Assembly (NCBI RefSeq): GCF_900452395.1
Contig: NZ_UGNV01000001.1
Coordinates: 1,575,501 to 1,639,500, forward strand
Direction: 5' to 3'
Length of the DNA stretch: 64,000 nt
Source of the DNA: Legionella beliardensis
GTDB lineage: Bacteria; Pseudomonadota; Gammaproteobacteria; Legionellales; Legionellaceae
Shown: positions 7,940 through 16,907 of the stretch, in pieces
How the letters are laid out: each line of letters opens with the position of its first letter
Position numbering within the stretch: position 1 is the stretch's first letter
Position numbers and translations under genes: made by a program
Notes under the pieces: model-generated
Seen by the model: only the letters and a program-made list of their open reading frames with translations
Database searches by the model: none
Told to the model about the DNA's origin: nothing

Positions 7940-8980
7940 TTACATATTAAAAGCCTGATTAGATGGAACTTCTAAATGCTTTGAACGCACACATTCAATC
8001 ATCTCGCTAGTACGTTTTAGGATTTGATCTGCGAGGTAGCCAGGTTGATTATTAATAGTTCCCATCGCTTTAGCAAATGATGTGTAATGATTCTGATTAA
8101 GTGATAATTCGCCTGCAAAAACAGTTTTTACCACATCATAGACGCCTTTATGCTGCGTTTTGGCATTTTCTAATAGTTGCGGGTTCATTTCCTTTAATGA
8201 TGCAATAGCTGCCTTCAATACATTATATATAGCTTGCGGTTTAGGGCCTGGCGCGACTTTTATTTTTTGCCATGGCAGTGGTTCAAGCATAGCCTTTTCA
8301 ATCAAAGCAAAAAATAAAAGTGAAAAATTATCAATTCTTCCTCGCGGTTGTGGCCCGGTTTCAAAACCTAATGCATAAATAAGATTTTGAATATCTTCCA
8401 GCAAGTGATCACGCTCTTTTTTTTCTAACTCTGTAAGGCTTACGGTGGAAGCTTGCGGGTTTCTGGTAGCATTTAATTGGCTCTCTCTAGCCCTTTGCTC
8501 TCTTTCTCGCTGCTGACGCAACGCTGCAGCTGACTGCCTGTCTCGTTGCTGCATCTCACGTTCCTGCATTGCTCTTGCTAGAGCGGCATCATTTGCAACC
8601 TGTTGATTGTTGCCGTGCTGATGTGAGCTAGTAGTAGAATTCGCTGTTTTAATAGTTTCAGGCTCGCTACTTTCTCTCTGATATTGTTGGTTGCGCACAT
8701 TTGCATTGACTTTCAAATAATCTTCAACGGCTGACGCAATATTGTATGCTTTTGCATACCCTGTAATAGGTTCTCTATTTAAGGGACATAGTAAAGTTTG
8801 ACCCTTGTTTGCTGCTTCTTGCAATAATCTGACAATAATTTCTTTTTCATAAACTCTTCCAGTTGGAAAAACCGTGACTGGCTGTAAAAAAATTAATTGG
8901 GTTATAGGGCAAATTAGATGCTCGGGTATTGTTAAAGGTTGGGGTGCTTCAATGTTACTCATTTCATGTTTACTAATCAT
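7940..8980 (-). CDS. U-box E3 ubiquitin ligase-like effector
   Basis: A 346-residue protein. Residues about 17-90 form a U-box (IPEHLICPITQLIFLQPVTV, then GRVYEKEIIVRLL and TLLCPLNREPI), the E2-docking fold of eukaryotic ubiquitin ligases. A Gln/Arg/Glu-rich probable coiled coil follows at about 130-175, then a helical C-terminal domain of unknown fold. Legionella LubX and GobX are U-box effectors; this one has a single U-box and is not obviously orthologous to either. AAGGAGA before the ATG at 8980 fixes the start. No PmrA-type box is visible upstream. It probably acts in the host cytosol; substrates are unknown. Confidence 0.75.
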   Translation of the reverse strand: MISKHEMSNIEAPQPLTIPEHLICPITQLIFLQPVTVFPTGRVYEKEIIVRLLQEAANKGQTLLCPLNREPITGYAKAYNIASAVEDYLKVNANVRNQQYQRESSEPETIKTANSTTSSHQHGNNQQVANDAALARAMQEREMQQRDRQSAAALRQQREREQRARESQLNATRNPQASTVSLTELEKKERDHLLEDIQNLIYALGFETGPQPRGRIDNFSLLFFALIEKAMLEPLPWQKIKVAPGPKPQAIYNVLKAAIASLKEMNPQLLENAKTQHKGVYDVVKTVFAGELSLNQNHYTSFAKAMGTINNQPGYLADQILKRTSEMIECVRSKHLEVPSNQAFNM

Positions 8981-9212
8981 AGATTCTCCTTAAATTTATT
9001 ATTATTTGCTGATTAATCAGTTGCTGTTTCTTAGTATCTTAGTAAACATTAATAGGCTGGTTTTTGTTAACTCGTAGGGGCAGTTTTATTACCTATAAAA
9101 AAATTTAGGCATAATATAGAAGGAAATTTATTAGGTATAGTTATTTATGAAAAATTTTCTTATTTAATTGATTTTAAATTAGAAATTGAGGGCACGTGGG
9201 CATAAGCGAGTG

Positions 9213-9246
9213 GCTGAGTAACTTACTAAGAATTAGGAAGCTACTC
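9213..9246. terminator. Weak hairpin after the LRR gene
   Basis: TGAGTAACTT pairs with AAGCTACTCA with one mismatch and a loop of about 13 bases, 30 bases beyond the LRR gene stop codon. There is no clear T-run, so termination is uncertain. Confidence 0.3.
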
Positions 9247-9275
9247 AGTCAGGCATTTCTTATAGATTGCTAAAA

Positions 9276-10877
9276 TCACATGATAGTGCAGGGATTTTCA
9301 ATGTTCTCTTTCGAGTGCTCAATCTCTTTCACAGCAGTAAATAAGGTTTTAGGCGCTCCCTGGACTGTGGTTGATTTTCTCCACCAGTCGGAACTAGAAT
9401 ATGTTCCAGGGCTTGTAATTAAACTGCGCCTTAATGCAAGGTTTTCAAAGATAAGCGTGGCACATTCCTTCATCGCTTTTTCATTCATACCCAACGTACC
9501 TTTACTAGCTTCCATTATAATTCGTAAGGTTAATTCCAAAGGGAAAAAAGTACTAGCTGAAAAAACTGACAGGTTATCCGGATTAACTCTATAATAAATT
9601 TGCGCAAATACGATGCAGGCATTAACAAAAGCAGCTTGAGATTGTTGAGTTTTTTTACGTCTATTAATTTTCGTAGCATCACTTAATAAGGGATTCGTTC
9701 CACCAGGCGGATTAAAGGAAAGTAGGTTAGGGTTCTTTCTGATAGCATCTAATATCTTTTGCTGTGTTTTTGATTCAAGATCAAAATTATCTACGAAGGT
9801 AAACCCATAAAGAGAGCATTGATTAGGATCTGAAAATAAAGGAATTAGTTCGGATACATGCCCATCCGCTAAATTACAAAAGTTCATACTTAAAGAGTTT
9901 AGGGTTAAATTATTTCTAATAAGTTTTTTGATAGCATTCATGTCCTCTACCCAGACGGAGTTAGAGTCCAGGATTAACTTTTTGATAGAGCAGTTTGATG
10001 TACGTAATCCTGTGACTAGGCTATCTAAACCATTCGAGCTAATTCCTATTGAATTAAGGTACAGTACTGTTAAATTTTTTAATAAGGGTAGTTCATTCAC
10101 TAAATACTGAATGCCGTCGTCACCAAGATTATTACTACTTAAATTCAATACCTCAATTGCACAATGATGAGTTAAGGCAGGCAATAAATCCTTCGTGGCT
10201 TTTCCGGTAAAACCGCATTGATTAAGTGTTAATTCTTTTAAAGGATGTTGATTTAAGAAAGTTGCAAGTTTTTTAACGCCGTCATCGCCTAATTGGATGT
10301 AATTTATAGTAAGTGCTCTAAGCGATTTAGATTCCATCAATCCATCAACAAAGGTTAGAGGCGCAAGATTTAATGAGCTTATTTTTCCTTGTAAGTAAAT
10401 CGATTCTAGGCTCTTATTATTCATTAACAGCGCGCCTAAATGATTCATAGATGCTAGGTCATCACAATAAAAATAAAAATCAAGGTGTTTAATCTGCGCA
10501 TTGCCGTTTAGGCATTCTAGAAATCCCATTACTTCTGGCCCGCTTAAGGATAAATTTTGGAGATTAATGGTGACCGTTTCTAAAGTGGGAATGTTTTTTA
10601 ACGCCTGGCCAATTGCTTGGGCACCGGCTTCAGTCCATTGAAGCTTACAAGAGCTACCACGGTCTATTACTTTAAATTCTTTTAAAGTAGTATTTGTTTC
10701 TAGGGCTTGTGCAAGAAGCAATAAATCAGCATCGTAATACTGGTAAATAAAGTGCCCGGCATAATGGGGATCAGGTATAGGATTTACGGCGATATGAGTG
10801 AGTGATAAGCTAGTAAGGTTATCATCATTTGCTAAACGCTTAATAACCTCAGGTAAAGTTTCAATTTTAGATTGCAT
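9276..10877 (-). CDS. Leucine-rich-repeat effector candidate with C-terminal CaaX (CTIM)
   Basis: A 533-residue protein with about ten ribonuclease-inhibitor-type leucine-rich repeats across residues 15-390, for example LKELTLNQCGF, IEVLNLSSNNLGDDG and LTVLYLNSIGI. Such solenoids bind proteins. A helical C-terminal domain (about 400-510) follows, and the last four residues are CTIM, a canonical CaaX box of the type farnesylated by host enzymes. Legionella is known to use host prenylation to anchor effectors in membranes. There is no signal peptide. The upstream region carries a loose PmrA-like half-site pair and a TATAAT. Effector status is inferred from architecture. Confidence 0.75.
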   Translation of the reverse strand: MQSKIETLPEVIKRLANDDNLTSLSLTHIAVNPIPDPHYAGHFIYQYYDADLLLLAQALETNTTLKEFKVIDRGSSCKLQWTEAGAQAIGQALKNIPTLETVTINLQNLSLSGPEVMGFLECLNGNAQIKHLDFYFYCDDLASMNHLGALLMNNKSLESIYLQGKISSLNLAPLTFVDGLMESKSLRALTINYIQLGDDGVKKLATFLNQHPLKELTLNQCGFTGKATKDLLPALTHHCAIEVLNLSSNNLGDDGIQYLVNELPLLKNLTVLYLNSIGISSNGLDSLVTGLRTSNCSIKKLILDSNSVWVEDMNAIKKLIRNNLTLNSLSMNFCNLADGHVSELIPLFSDPNQCSLYGFTFVDNFDLESKTQQKILDAIRKNPNLLSFNPPGGTNPLLSDATKINRRKKTQQSQAAFVNACIVFAQIYYRVNPDNLSVFSASTFFPLELTLRIIMEASKGTLGMNEKAMKECATLIFENLALRRSLITSPGTYSSSDWWRKSTTVQGAPKTLFTAVKEIEHSKENIENPCTIM

Positions 10878-10912
10878 TAGAAATTCTCAAAAAATGATTT
10901 AATTGGCCGCAG

Positions 10913-10946
10913 ATTATACAATGCTTATTCTTAACATTTTCTTAAT
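10913..10946 (-). promoter_or_regulatory. Loose PmrA-like promoter of the LRR gene
   Basis: On the minus strand ATTAAG, five bases, GTTAAG, eleven bases, then TATAAT (10918-10913). The first base of each half-site deviates and the spacer is one base longer than in the five better examples in this window. Confidence 0.4.
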
Positions 10947-11058
10947 AGAGATTAAAATCTTCATTTTGCTTAATTAACTATATAAATTGGCCAAAAAATG
11001 AATTTTTAATTATTAAATCTGGCTAGAGAACTAAGGAGTAATGGAACAGAAAAATGCG

Positions 11059-12069
11059 CTAAGTACTTGGCTCATCGCATTTAAAATAGTTAGCATTCAA
11101 GCGTGGTAACAGCTGATTGGAAAAAAAGGGTTCCTCTACGTTCCAAAATAGAATTGCAGCGCCTAAATAATCGTTTGAGAAAGAATAGAAATCAGAAAAA
11201 CTGTATAAATTACCGGTGGATGGATTTTTATAGGTGTAATCAGGCTCTTGGATAGCGATAGCGGTCAATAGTTTACCTCTAAATTTATGAAAAAAAGGAT
11301 AGCTATTTTTCATTTGCGAGTCTTTAAAAGGCACAACATCTGGACCACCTAAGCCAATGTGATGCTTGATAGCGAAAGCAAATAGCCTACTCATGTAATG
11401 GTGTTCATTATTCCATTCGCCAGGAAAGAAATTGACATACTGAATAACGCTACTCTTTTTAAAAGCCTTTTTTAAATAGCTTATATTATCAATGACTGAA
11501 TAAAAATACTTATCAAAGGTGAAATCTTTAGGCAAATGGTTAGGATCAAAATCAGCGGATGTTTCTGGGAGATTTATACCGTCAATTTTTCCATCAAATT
11601 GCGCTGCTAATTTTTTTAGTAATAAATGAAAACGAGCCCTAACCGCAGGATCCCAGGTTCGGGCTACCCATCCTGTAGTAATAGGTAGTCCTTCGCCTGG
11701 AAAATCATGTTGCATTTCCACGCCACCGTGATATCTAGTTTCTGCGCGGATATAATCAGGCACATTAAATTCATCTGGAGTAAAAGAGCGGTCTTGTATT
11801 TGAATAAATAACTTTTTATGCGCTTGATTAAGAAACTTTAAATCATTTTCAATTTTTTCAAAGTCATAAATACCTTTTTTAGGCTCTAATTGTTTCCAAG
11901 AATAAATTATTTGAACGCCACTTACACAATTATTCGTAAGGACATGTTCATAGGCACTGGCATCATCTCCACCTAAAAACAAAAATAATTTTGGTAAACT
12001 AGCTTGTGCGCAAGTAAGGCTATTAAAAAATAATAGGGGCCCAAGAAGCCATGTCTTTTTAATGTTCAT
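11059..12069 (-). CDS. Secreted TIM-barrel glycoside-hydrolase-like protein
   Basis: A 336-residue exported protein with signal peptide ending CAQA. The body looks like a clan-A beta/alpha-barrel hydrolase: WKQLEPKKGIYDFEKIE is the typical strand-two region of such enzymes, INLPETSAD offers a candidate acid/base Glu and IAIQEPDYTY a candidate nucleophile Glu. I cannot assign a family number or substrate. It lies downstream of the ankyrin gene on the same strand with 30 bases between, so the two may be co-transcribed. The final residues are FKCDEPST, not a prenylation motif. Confidence 0.6.
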   Translation of the reverse strand: MNIKKTWLLGPLLFFNSLTCAQASLPKLFLFLGGDDASAYEHVLTNNCVSGVQIIYSWKQLEPKKGIYDFEKIENDLKFLNQAHKKLFIQIQDRSFTPDEFNVPDYIRAETRYHGGVEMQHDFPGEGLPITTGWVARTWDPAVRARFHLLLKKLAAQFDGKIDGINLPETSADFDPNHLPKDFTFDKYFYSVIDNISYLKKAFKKSSVIQYVNFFPGEWNNEHHYMSRLFAFAIKHHIGLGGPDVVPFKDSQMKNSYPFFHKFRGKLLTAIAIQEPDYTYKNPSTGNLYSFSDFYSFSNDYLGAAILFWNVEEPFFSNQLLPRLNANYFKCDEPST

Positions 12070-12099
12070 TAAATATCCTGGATTATAATTTGACTTTAT

Positions 12100-12966
12100 C
12101 TAATCTAATGAATAAAGCGATACAAGATCTTCACTCGGCTCAACTTTTTTAGATACTTGCTGAGATGCAGTTTTAAAAAAGCGAATTGCAGCCCATACAT
12201 CTTGAGAAGTAGGTAAATTGGCTTGAGCTGAATCTCTTATTATTCCTGTAGAGGCTAATCGATTGCTTGATGAGCTAGGCTCTTTTAATTCAATCTCATC
12301 TTCAGATGAATTAGGCGAAGCTTTAAGTTGTAATAACTGTCTATATTGGCCTTTTTCGAACAAGGTAATATCAGTTATATCTTGCTGAGATAACGGTAAC
12401 TCTGGTTCGAGGGCACCTAAAACAGCCCAGCCAGCTACTTTCTTAGTTATTACCAGTGAACTAGGACTGGTTGCCTGTAAAAATTCTTTTCTTAATTTCT
12501 CGACTTTAGCTTCATTATTTTTACTCGGCACACAAGAGATACATTCGATAGGCATTTGCTTATCTTTATTTCTTAAGTTTGAGTCTGCGCCAGCGGCTAT
12601 GAGTAAACTAGCCGATTTAAGCAACTGATTAGTATAGAGACTGCTTAATCTGTCTGCAGCTTCATGAAGTGGGGTATTGCCAGAATTGCTTTTTAGATTT
12701 GGGTTAGCATCTTGGGATAATAACAATTCAACCACTTCTGGGGATGAAACAGCATAAGTTAAAGCCGGTCTGTTGTTATCATCGACTGTGTTAGCATCCA
12801 TACCTTGATCCAAATACCACCTAATTATATCAATCACCGCATTTTTCAAAACCTGATTCTCGTATACTTCTCCAAAAACGTTTGCTAAGTGCTCTTCTTG
12901 GGCAAGAAGGGACGCATATTTTACATAAAGAATAAATTTTTCCTGATTATTTTCTGCTTGATTCAA
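12100..12966 (-). CDS. Ankyrin-repeat protein, N-terminus affected by a poly-A tract
   Basis: A 288-residue product if read from TTG at 12966. Residues about 50-150 hold two to three ankyrin repeats (GMDANTVDDNNRPALTYAV, then SGNTPLHEAADRL and AAGADSNLRNKD). The C-terminal half is Ser-rich and unassigned. A better start, ATG at 13033 with TAGG upstream, lies in another frame. It would join this frame if the run of nine A (plus-strand T at 13009-13017) were read as eight, adding about 22 residues beginning MIKRTEKKAFGHL. This suggests a sequencing indel, transcriptional slippage or phase variation. Ankyrin proteins are common effectors in this group; no family function can be named. Confidence 0.65.
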   Translation of the reverse strand: MNQAENNQEKFILYVKYASLLAQEEHLANVFGEVYENQVLKNAVIDIIRWYLDQGMDANTVDDNNRPALTYAVSSPEVVELLLSQDANPNLKSNSGNTPLHEAADRLSSLYTNQLLKSASLLIAAGADSNLRNKDKQMPIECISCVPSKNNEAKVEKLRKEFLQATSPSSLVITKKVAGWAVLGALEPELPLSQQDITDITLFEKGQYRQLLQLKASPNSSEDEIELKEPSSSSNRLASTGIIRDSAQANLPTSQDVWAAIRFFKTASQQVSKKVEPSEDLVSLYSLD

Positions 12967-13008
12967 TTCTACTTTTAATTTAGCTTGTGTTGATAAATGG
13001 CCAAACGC

Positions 13009-13017
13009 TTTTTTTTT
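13009..13017 (-). repeat. Homopolymer (nine A on coding strand) at a frame junction
   Basis: T9 on the plus strand, A9 on the coding strand. It lies between ATG 13033 and the ankyrin frame. Loss of one base restores a single long frame. Confidence 0.7.
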
Positions 13018-13161
13018 CTGTTCTTTTAATCATTGTTTAAACCTATCAAATTTGTTTAAAAAATTTATTTTACATCATCACCGCAGTATAAAAGAAATTA
13101 TTTATGATTTTTTTATGATCACTATGATATATTTCGCCCCTATTTAAAAAGAGTAATTATT

Positions 13162-13502
13162 ATGCAAAATATACGTTATGAAACAGAGGCTTATCAAATT
13201 TGCTTACTCCAACTAGGTATACCGCCTGTGGGGTAAGGGGTAATTCGTTTGCACATTACGCGAACTGAGCAGGGCGCATAGATATCTTAATATGGTTTAA
13301 AGAACATGATCCTGAGCAATTATTAGAAAAAGACAGAATAAGAGAGCCGGTAGCTTTGATAGGTAATAATAAAGACGCCACCTTAAAAATGAAAAACCCA
13401 GAGAGCCTATGACGATGGATTTCTTTGGTTAAAAATATTCTAAATAATAGCGAAAAAGAAGAAAATGAGCTGGCAAATCAATCAACAGTAAATGGTGTTT
13501 AA
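13162..13502 (+). pseudogene. Degraded ankyrin-repeat gene
   Basis: An ATG at 13162 opens 24 codons and stops at 13234. From 13239, in a different frame, the translation runs GNSFAHYAN, stop (13266), AGRIDILIWFKEHDPEQLL and on to a second stop at 13410, then continues in the same frame to 13502. The words NSFAHYAN-AGRIDILIWF match an ankyrin repeat with its second helix. One frameshift and two in-frame stops make this a relic. It is divergent from the intact ankyrin gene and may have come from the same family. Confidence 0.55.
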
Positions 13503-13684
13503 CTTTAGAGGCATTAATTAGGTCGTTGTGAATCTTTACGAAGTAAAGGTGATGGAATATAGTCAGGTACGTTTGTCAAAGCCCGACCTGGATTGCTTCG
13601 CGTCGCTCGCAAAGACGAACAAAAGGATTAAATCAAATGGCGACTTTAAAGCAACGCTGAATAGCGACTGCTCAAAATGACCTT

Positions 13685-13747
13685 GTAGCCTGGGTGAAAC
13701 GCAGTGAAACCCGGGTTTCTGTCCTTTGGGCCTGCGCCTGAGCTACG
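13685..13747 (+). repeat. Dispersed GTAGCCTGGGTGAAAC repeat, copy 1
   Basis: GTAGCCTGGGTGAAACGCAG followed by TGAAACCCGGGTTTCTGTCC. A close relative starts at 21953. The GGGTGAAAC/GTGAAACCC part is an internal hairpin. Similar intergenic repeats are common in proteobacteria. Confidence 0.65.
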
Positions 13748-13763
13748 TTTATTTAAATCACAA

Positions 13764-13845
13764 CCGAAATACCGCGGCGTGTCTGCGGTATCCATTGAAG
13801 TGGCACGATGAGTATGGATACCGTAGACACGCCACGGTATTTCGG
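13764..13845. repeat. Dispersed inverted-repeat element, copy 2
   Basis: Arms 13764-13794 and 13815-13845 are reverse complements with about two mismatches in 31 and a 20-base centre. The outer ends (CCGAAATACCG) and inner ends (TATCCA/TGGATA) match the element at 7814-7933, but the core differs (GGCGTGTCT rather than GGTCAAGCC). Confidence 0.7.
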
Positions 13846-13952
13846 ATTTAAGTTAGATAAAGCAAGTAGAGACTGTCTTAAAAAAACAAAAAACTTTTAA
13901 TGCAATATTGAGGCTAAGTTGAGTAAAGTAATAACGTATAAAATCCTAGTAA

Positions 13953-14019
13953 AACCCTAGAAAAAGTAGCTTTTTCTAGGGTTACCCACTAAGTCTGATT
14001 ATCACAATAATCAGACTTA
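13953..14019. repeat. Twin perfect hairpins
   Basis: Hairpin one: 13953-13965 with 13971-13983, 13 of 13 pairs, five-base loop. Hairpin two: 13990-14002 with 14007-14019, 13 of 13 pairs, four-base loop. Six bases separate them and no gene ends here, so ordinary termination does not explain them. Confidence 0.65.
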
Positions 14020-14036
14020 ACATTTAGGATTTAAGG

Positions 14037-14064
14037 ATGGAAGGCTCTCTATGGAAGGCTCTCT
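14037..14064 (+). repeat. 14-base tandem duplication
   Basis: ATGGAAGGCTCTCT occurs twice head to tail, directly downstream of the twin hairpins. Confidence 0.8.
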
Positions 14065-14327
14065 TTTGTCAAACAAAGCCCCTTCCTTAATATGTAAGTT
14101 GATTTGTATTACTAAAATATTCATAGTGCCTTGCACTTCAGTAAGTAAGTAGCAATAATTTCAATTTTTTATATTCTTCTTCATTCTCAGAACGTGGCGA
14201 GACATTGAATCGGACTTAATAAATTAGATAACTTGTAGCTGAATGGTTTATCAAGTTAAAAGCTTGGCAAGTCCCCATGCTATTGTTAGTATATTTTTTT
14301 ACTATTTGTTAAGTTAAAGGAATAACG

Positions 14328-16868
14328 ATGCAGTATAAAAAAATATTCTCCTATTTTGTCATTCTTTTTTTTGTCTTTGTAAATACTGTATTTGGCAATA
14401 CGAAGACAATAGCCAGCCCCATTTTAACAAAAATTCCTGGATTATCTTTTACAAGCTCTGTAGGACAACTAACTGTTACTAATTCATCAGGAAAAGACAT
14501 TGCAGTGTCTACGATGTTACTGAGTTTTTCTCTCGATCAAGCAGGTATTGCTGGTTTATGGGGAGCACCTTGGTTAAATTGGCAACCTTACACCTCTAGC
14601 TATGCAAAAAAAGATTTAGCTTCTAGTGATTATCGGTTTGTTAATCAAGCTAATTTACCTAACAATCTATTCCAGGCAGGATCTTCTATTACTGTGCAAT
14701 ATTCGCCACAGCCTTGGAATAATCAAGCTGTGCCTGAGAATATTGAATTGTTTCACTTATCCTACACTTTAAGTCCCGTTGCCATTAATTCCTCTGTTAG
14801 CTATTCTGGGGGGGTTAATACACTAACCATTACTAATGCTTCAAATGCACCTATTAAACTAAAAGGCGCCCAACTTAAATTCAATTATGGAGGGCAAATT
14901 GGTCCTTCTATTTGGGGCGCACCTTGGGTGAATTGGACAGTAGGAAATTCTGGGCCTGATTATATTTTAAACGCTGGCACAGCCGCTCAAATTCCAGAAA
15001 ATGGCATATTAACTGTCTCCTTTGCTGGTGATTCTAAGCCTATTACCAATATTTCATTATGGGTTCAAAGTGATGGTGATACCACCAGACAAGGCAGTAT
15101 GAAAATAAATATACCGGCCGCTCCTGCAAATGTAACAGCAAATCCAAAAATTACACTAACTGGCCCTAGTTACCCGAATGGCCAACTTTACACAGGGAGT
15201 TGGGGACAGCCTCTAACGATAAATAATTTACAAGGAGGAAGTTATACTCTTTCAACACCCGATATTCAAATTCCGACACAAATTTATACTGCGAGCTTTT
15301 CGCCTAATCCAGTGATTGTCAGTGGCCCTAATCCGGTGAGTGTTACTCTTTCATATACTACTCAAAAATCGCTAGCTAAATTAAGCATAATGATGCCAGA
15401 GGCGCCTGAACTAGGTATTGCTGCACCTGTTATGACTGTACAAGGCCCAGATTTTCCAACAGCAACAAAATTTTCAACTAATTGGGGAAGTAGCTTACAA
15501 GTCTGTGCTAATGGTGCTAGCACTTGTTGTGGAATATCACCAGGAAATTATACGCTCTCTTTTTCTAATATCTATTCTTCAACAGACGCGTTTATGGCAT
15601 CTGGTTTTTCTAATCCAGTTGTACTTAAAGCTAATCAGGATGTAAAGCTGCCAATTACCTATGTGCCTATTCCAAAGGGAAGTTTTTTAGTAACAATATC
15701 GATGAGCACGCAAGCTAAAAAAACAAAACAGCAAAATTTTATTGTATCCTTTACTAATTCTGTTGGGCATATTTTTACTAAAAATTTAGTCGGAGGCGCA
15801 AACTCTGTTTCACTTCCAAGCAACGATACTTATACTATTTCTGCGCCTAACTTAAATGGCAAAGTTGCAACGGTCACACCACCTAGTATTACCGTTACTC
15901 CTACAGGAGCACCTAATGTTTCTATTAAATATACGGATAGTGCGCCAGGTCATTTCGTTGTTTATTTTGGAGGTTGGCAAGGTGGTCTTTTTAATCTTAA
16001 CACTAACTTACCTTCTAACGTAACCGCTGTTAATTTGTCTTTTGCTAATATTACTTCAAACTTGCAAATTGATACTGCCCCTTCTGGGTGGTTAACCAAT
16101 ATTCCTGCACCTAACGTTACTATGCAGCCAAGTTATGTTAATTGGACAGTATATAAATACAATCATCCTAGCACCAAAGTTCTCTTAGCGATTGGTGGAG
16201 CTACGTATTCAGCAATTTGGAATAATGTGCTTACTGCAGCTAATGCAGAGACGATTGCTCAGAACATTGCGAAAGTGATTAACACCACTTACCCGGTCTA
16301 TAAAGGCAATATTTCCTATCCTAATGACTTAATAGGACAAGTAACTATTGACGGTGTTGATTTAGATGTCGAAACGGGTGGGCGTTTAAGTTCTGCTATT
16401 AGTAATAATATCGCTTTATTAACAACTCATTTGAAGAAGTATCTTAATCCTGGGAAGTTAATTACTTTTGCTGGGTTTTCTGTTGGAGCTGATCCGAATG
16501 ATAGTCAGTGTACAGTACCTGAAAGTATACACTGCGGCGAAGATATTCCACTTTTACAAAGTACAGGCCACTTATTTGATTGGGTAAATGTAATGGCTTA
16601 TGATGCTGGGCAAAAATATGCAACATCTCTATATCAAATTGCGATGGCAAACTATGCTAAATACTTACCGAAGAGCAAATTATTATTAGGCTTAGACATT
16701 CAACTGCAGTGGCCTGGTTTTTCAGAAACTGCCGAACAGTTAGCTGCTAAGGCGTTATGGCAAAAACAAAATGGCTATGGAGGTGCTATGTTTTGGGGCG
16801 TGAATGTACAAAATAACCCTACTCAAGAACTAGAATTCATTACAGCTATTTCTGCAGCCTTAAGATAA
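14328..16868 (+). CDS. Secreted multidomain GH18 chitinase (ChiA-like)
   Basis: An 846-residue exported enzyme expected to hydrolyse chitin or related beta-1,4-GlcNAc polymers. Residues 1-24 form a signal peptide. Two homologous beta modules follow (about 35-150 and 155-265), each with a WGAPW(L/V)NW motif, probably carbohydrate-binding. Three further beta-sandwich-like modules span about 265-540. The GH18 barrel (about 545-846) carries DGVDLDVE at 675-682, matching DGxDxDxE with catalytic Glu682, plus WVNVMAYDAG and AMFWGVN. Legionella ChiA is a type II-secreted chitinase of similar plan, slightly shorter. AAGGA supports the ATG. Confidence 0.85.
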   Translation: MQYKKIFSYFVILFFVFVNTVFGNTKTIASPILTKIPGLSFTSSVGQLTVTNSSGKDIAVSTMLLSFSLDQAGIAGLWGAPWLNWQPYTSSYAKKDLASSDYRFVNQANLPNNLFQAGSSITVQYSPQPWNNQAVPENIELFHLSYTLSPVAINSSVSYSGGVNTLTITNASNAPIKLKGAQLKFNYGGQIGPSIWGAPWVNWTVGNSGPDYILNAGTAAQIPENGILTVSFAGDSKPITNISLWVQSDGDTTRQGSMKINIPAAPANVTANPKITLTGPSYPNGQLYTGSWGQPLTINNLQGGSYTLSTPDIQIPTQIYTASFSPNPVIVSGPNPVSVTLSYTTQKSLAKLSIMMPEAPELGIAAPVMTVQGPDFPTATKFSTNWGSSLQVCANGASTCCGISPGNYTLSFSNIYSSTDAFMASGFSNPVVLKANQDVKLPITYVPIPKGSFLVTISMSTQAKKTKQQNFIVSFTNSVGHIFTKNLVGGANSVSLPSNDTYTISAPNLNGKVATVTPPSITVTPTGAPNVSIKYTDSAPGHFVVYFGGWQGGLFNLNTNLPSNVTAVNLSFANITSNLQIDTAPSGWLTNIPAPNVTMQPSYVNWTVYKYNHPSTKVLLAIGGATYSAIWNNVLTAANAETIAQNIAKVINTTYPVYKGNISYPNDLIGQVTIDGVDLDVETGGRLSSAISNNIALLTTHLKKYLNPGKLITFAGFSVGADPNDSQCTVPESIHCGEDIPLLQSTGHLFDWVNVMAYDAGQKYATSLYQIAMANYAKYLPKSKLLLGLDIQLQWPGFSETAEQLAAKALWQKQNGYGGAMFWGVNVQNNPTQELEFITAISAALR

Positions 16869-16875
16869 ACTAGAA

Positions 16876-16907
16876 TCTAGGCCTCACAATCTCCCGTGAG
16901 GTCTAGA
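16876..16907 (+). terminator. Hairpin after the chitinase gene
   Basis: TCTAGGCCTCAC pairs with GTGAGGTCTAGA (11 of 12) around eight bases, starting eight bases past the stop codon. No strong T-run follows. Confidence 0.5.

Larger units (their letters stand above)
13503..14327. other. Gene-free region with several repeat families
   Basis: There is no credible gene here. In order it holds a GGATTGCTTCGCGTCGCTCG-type repeat (about 13589-13618), a GTAGCCTGGGTGAAAC-type repeat (13685), an inverted-repeat element (13764-13845), two perfect hairpins (13953-14019), a 14-base tandem duplication (14037-14064) and an AT-rich leader before the chitinase gene. Confidence 0.6.
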
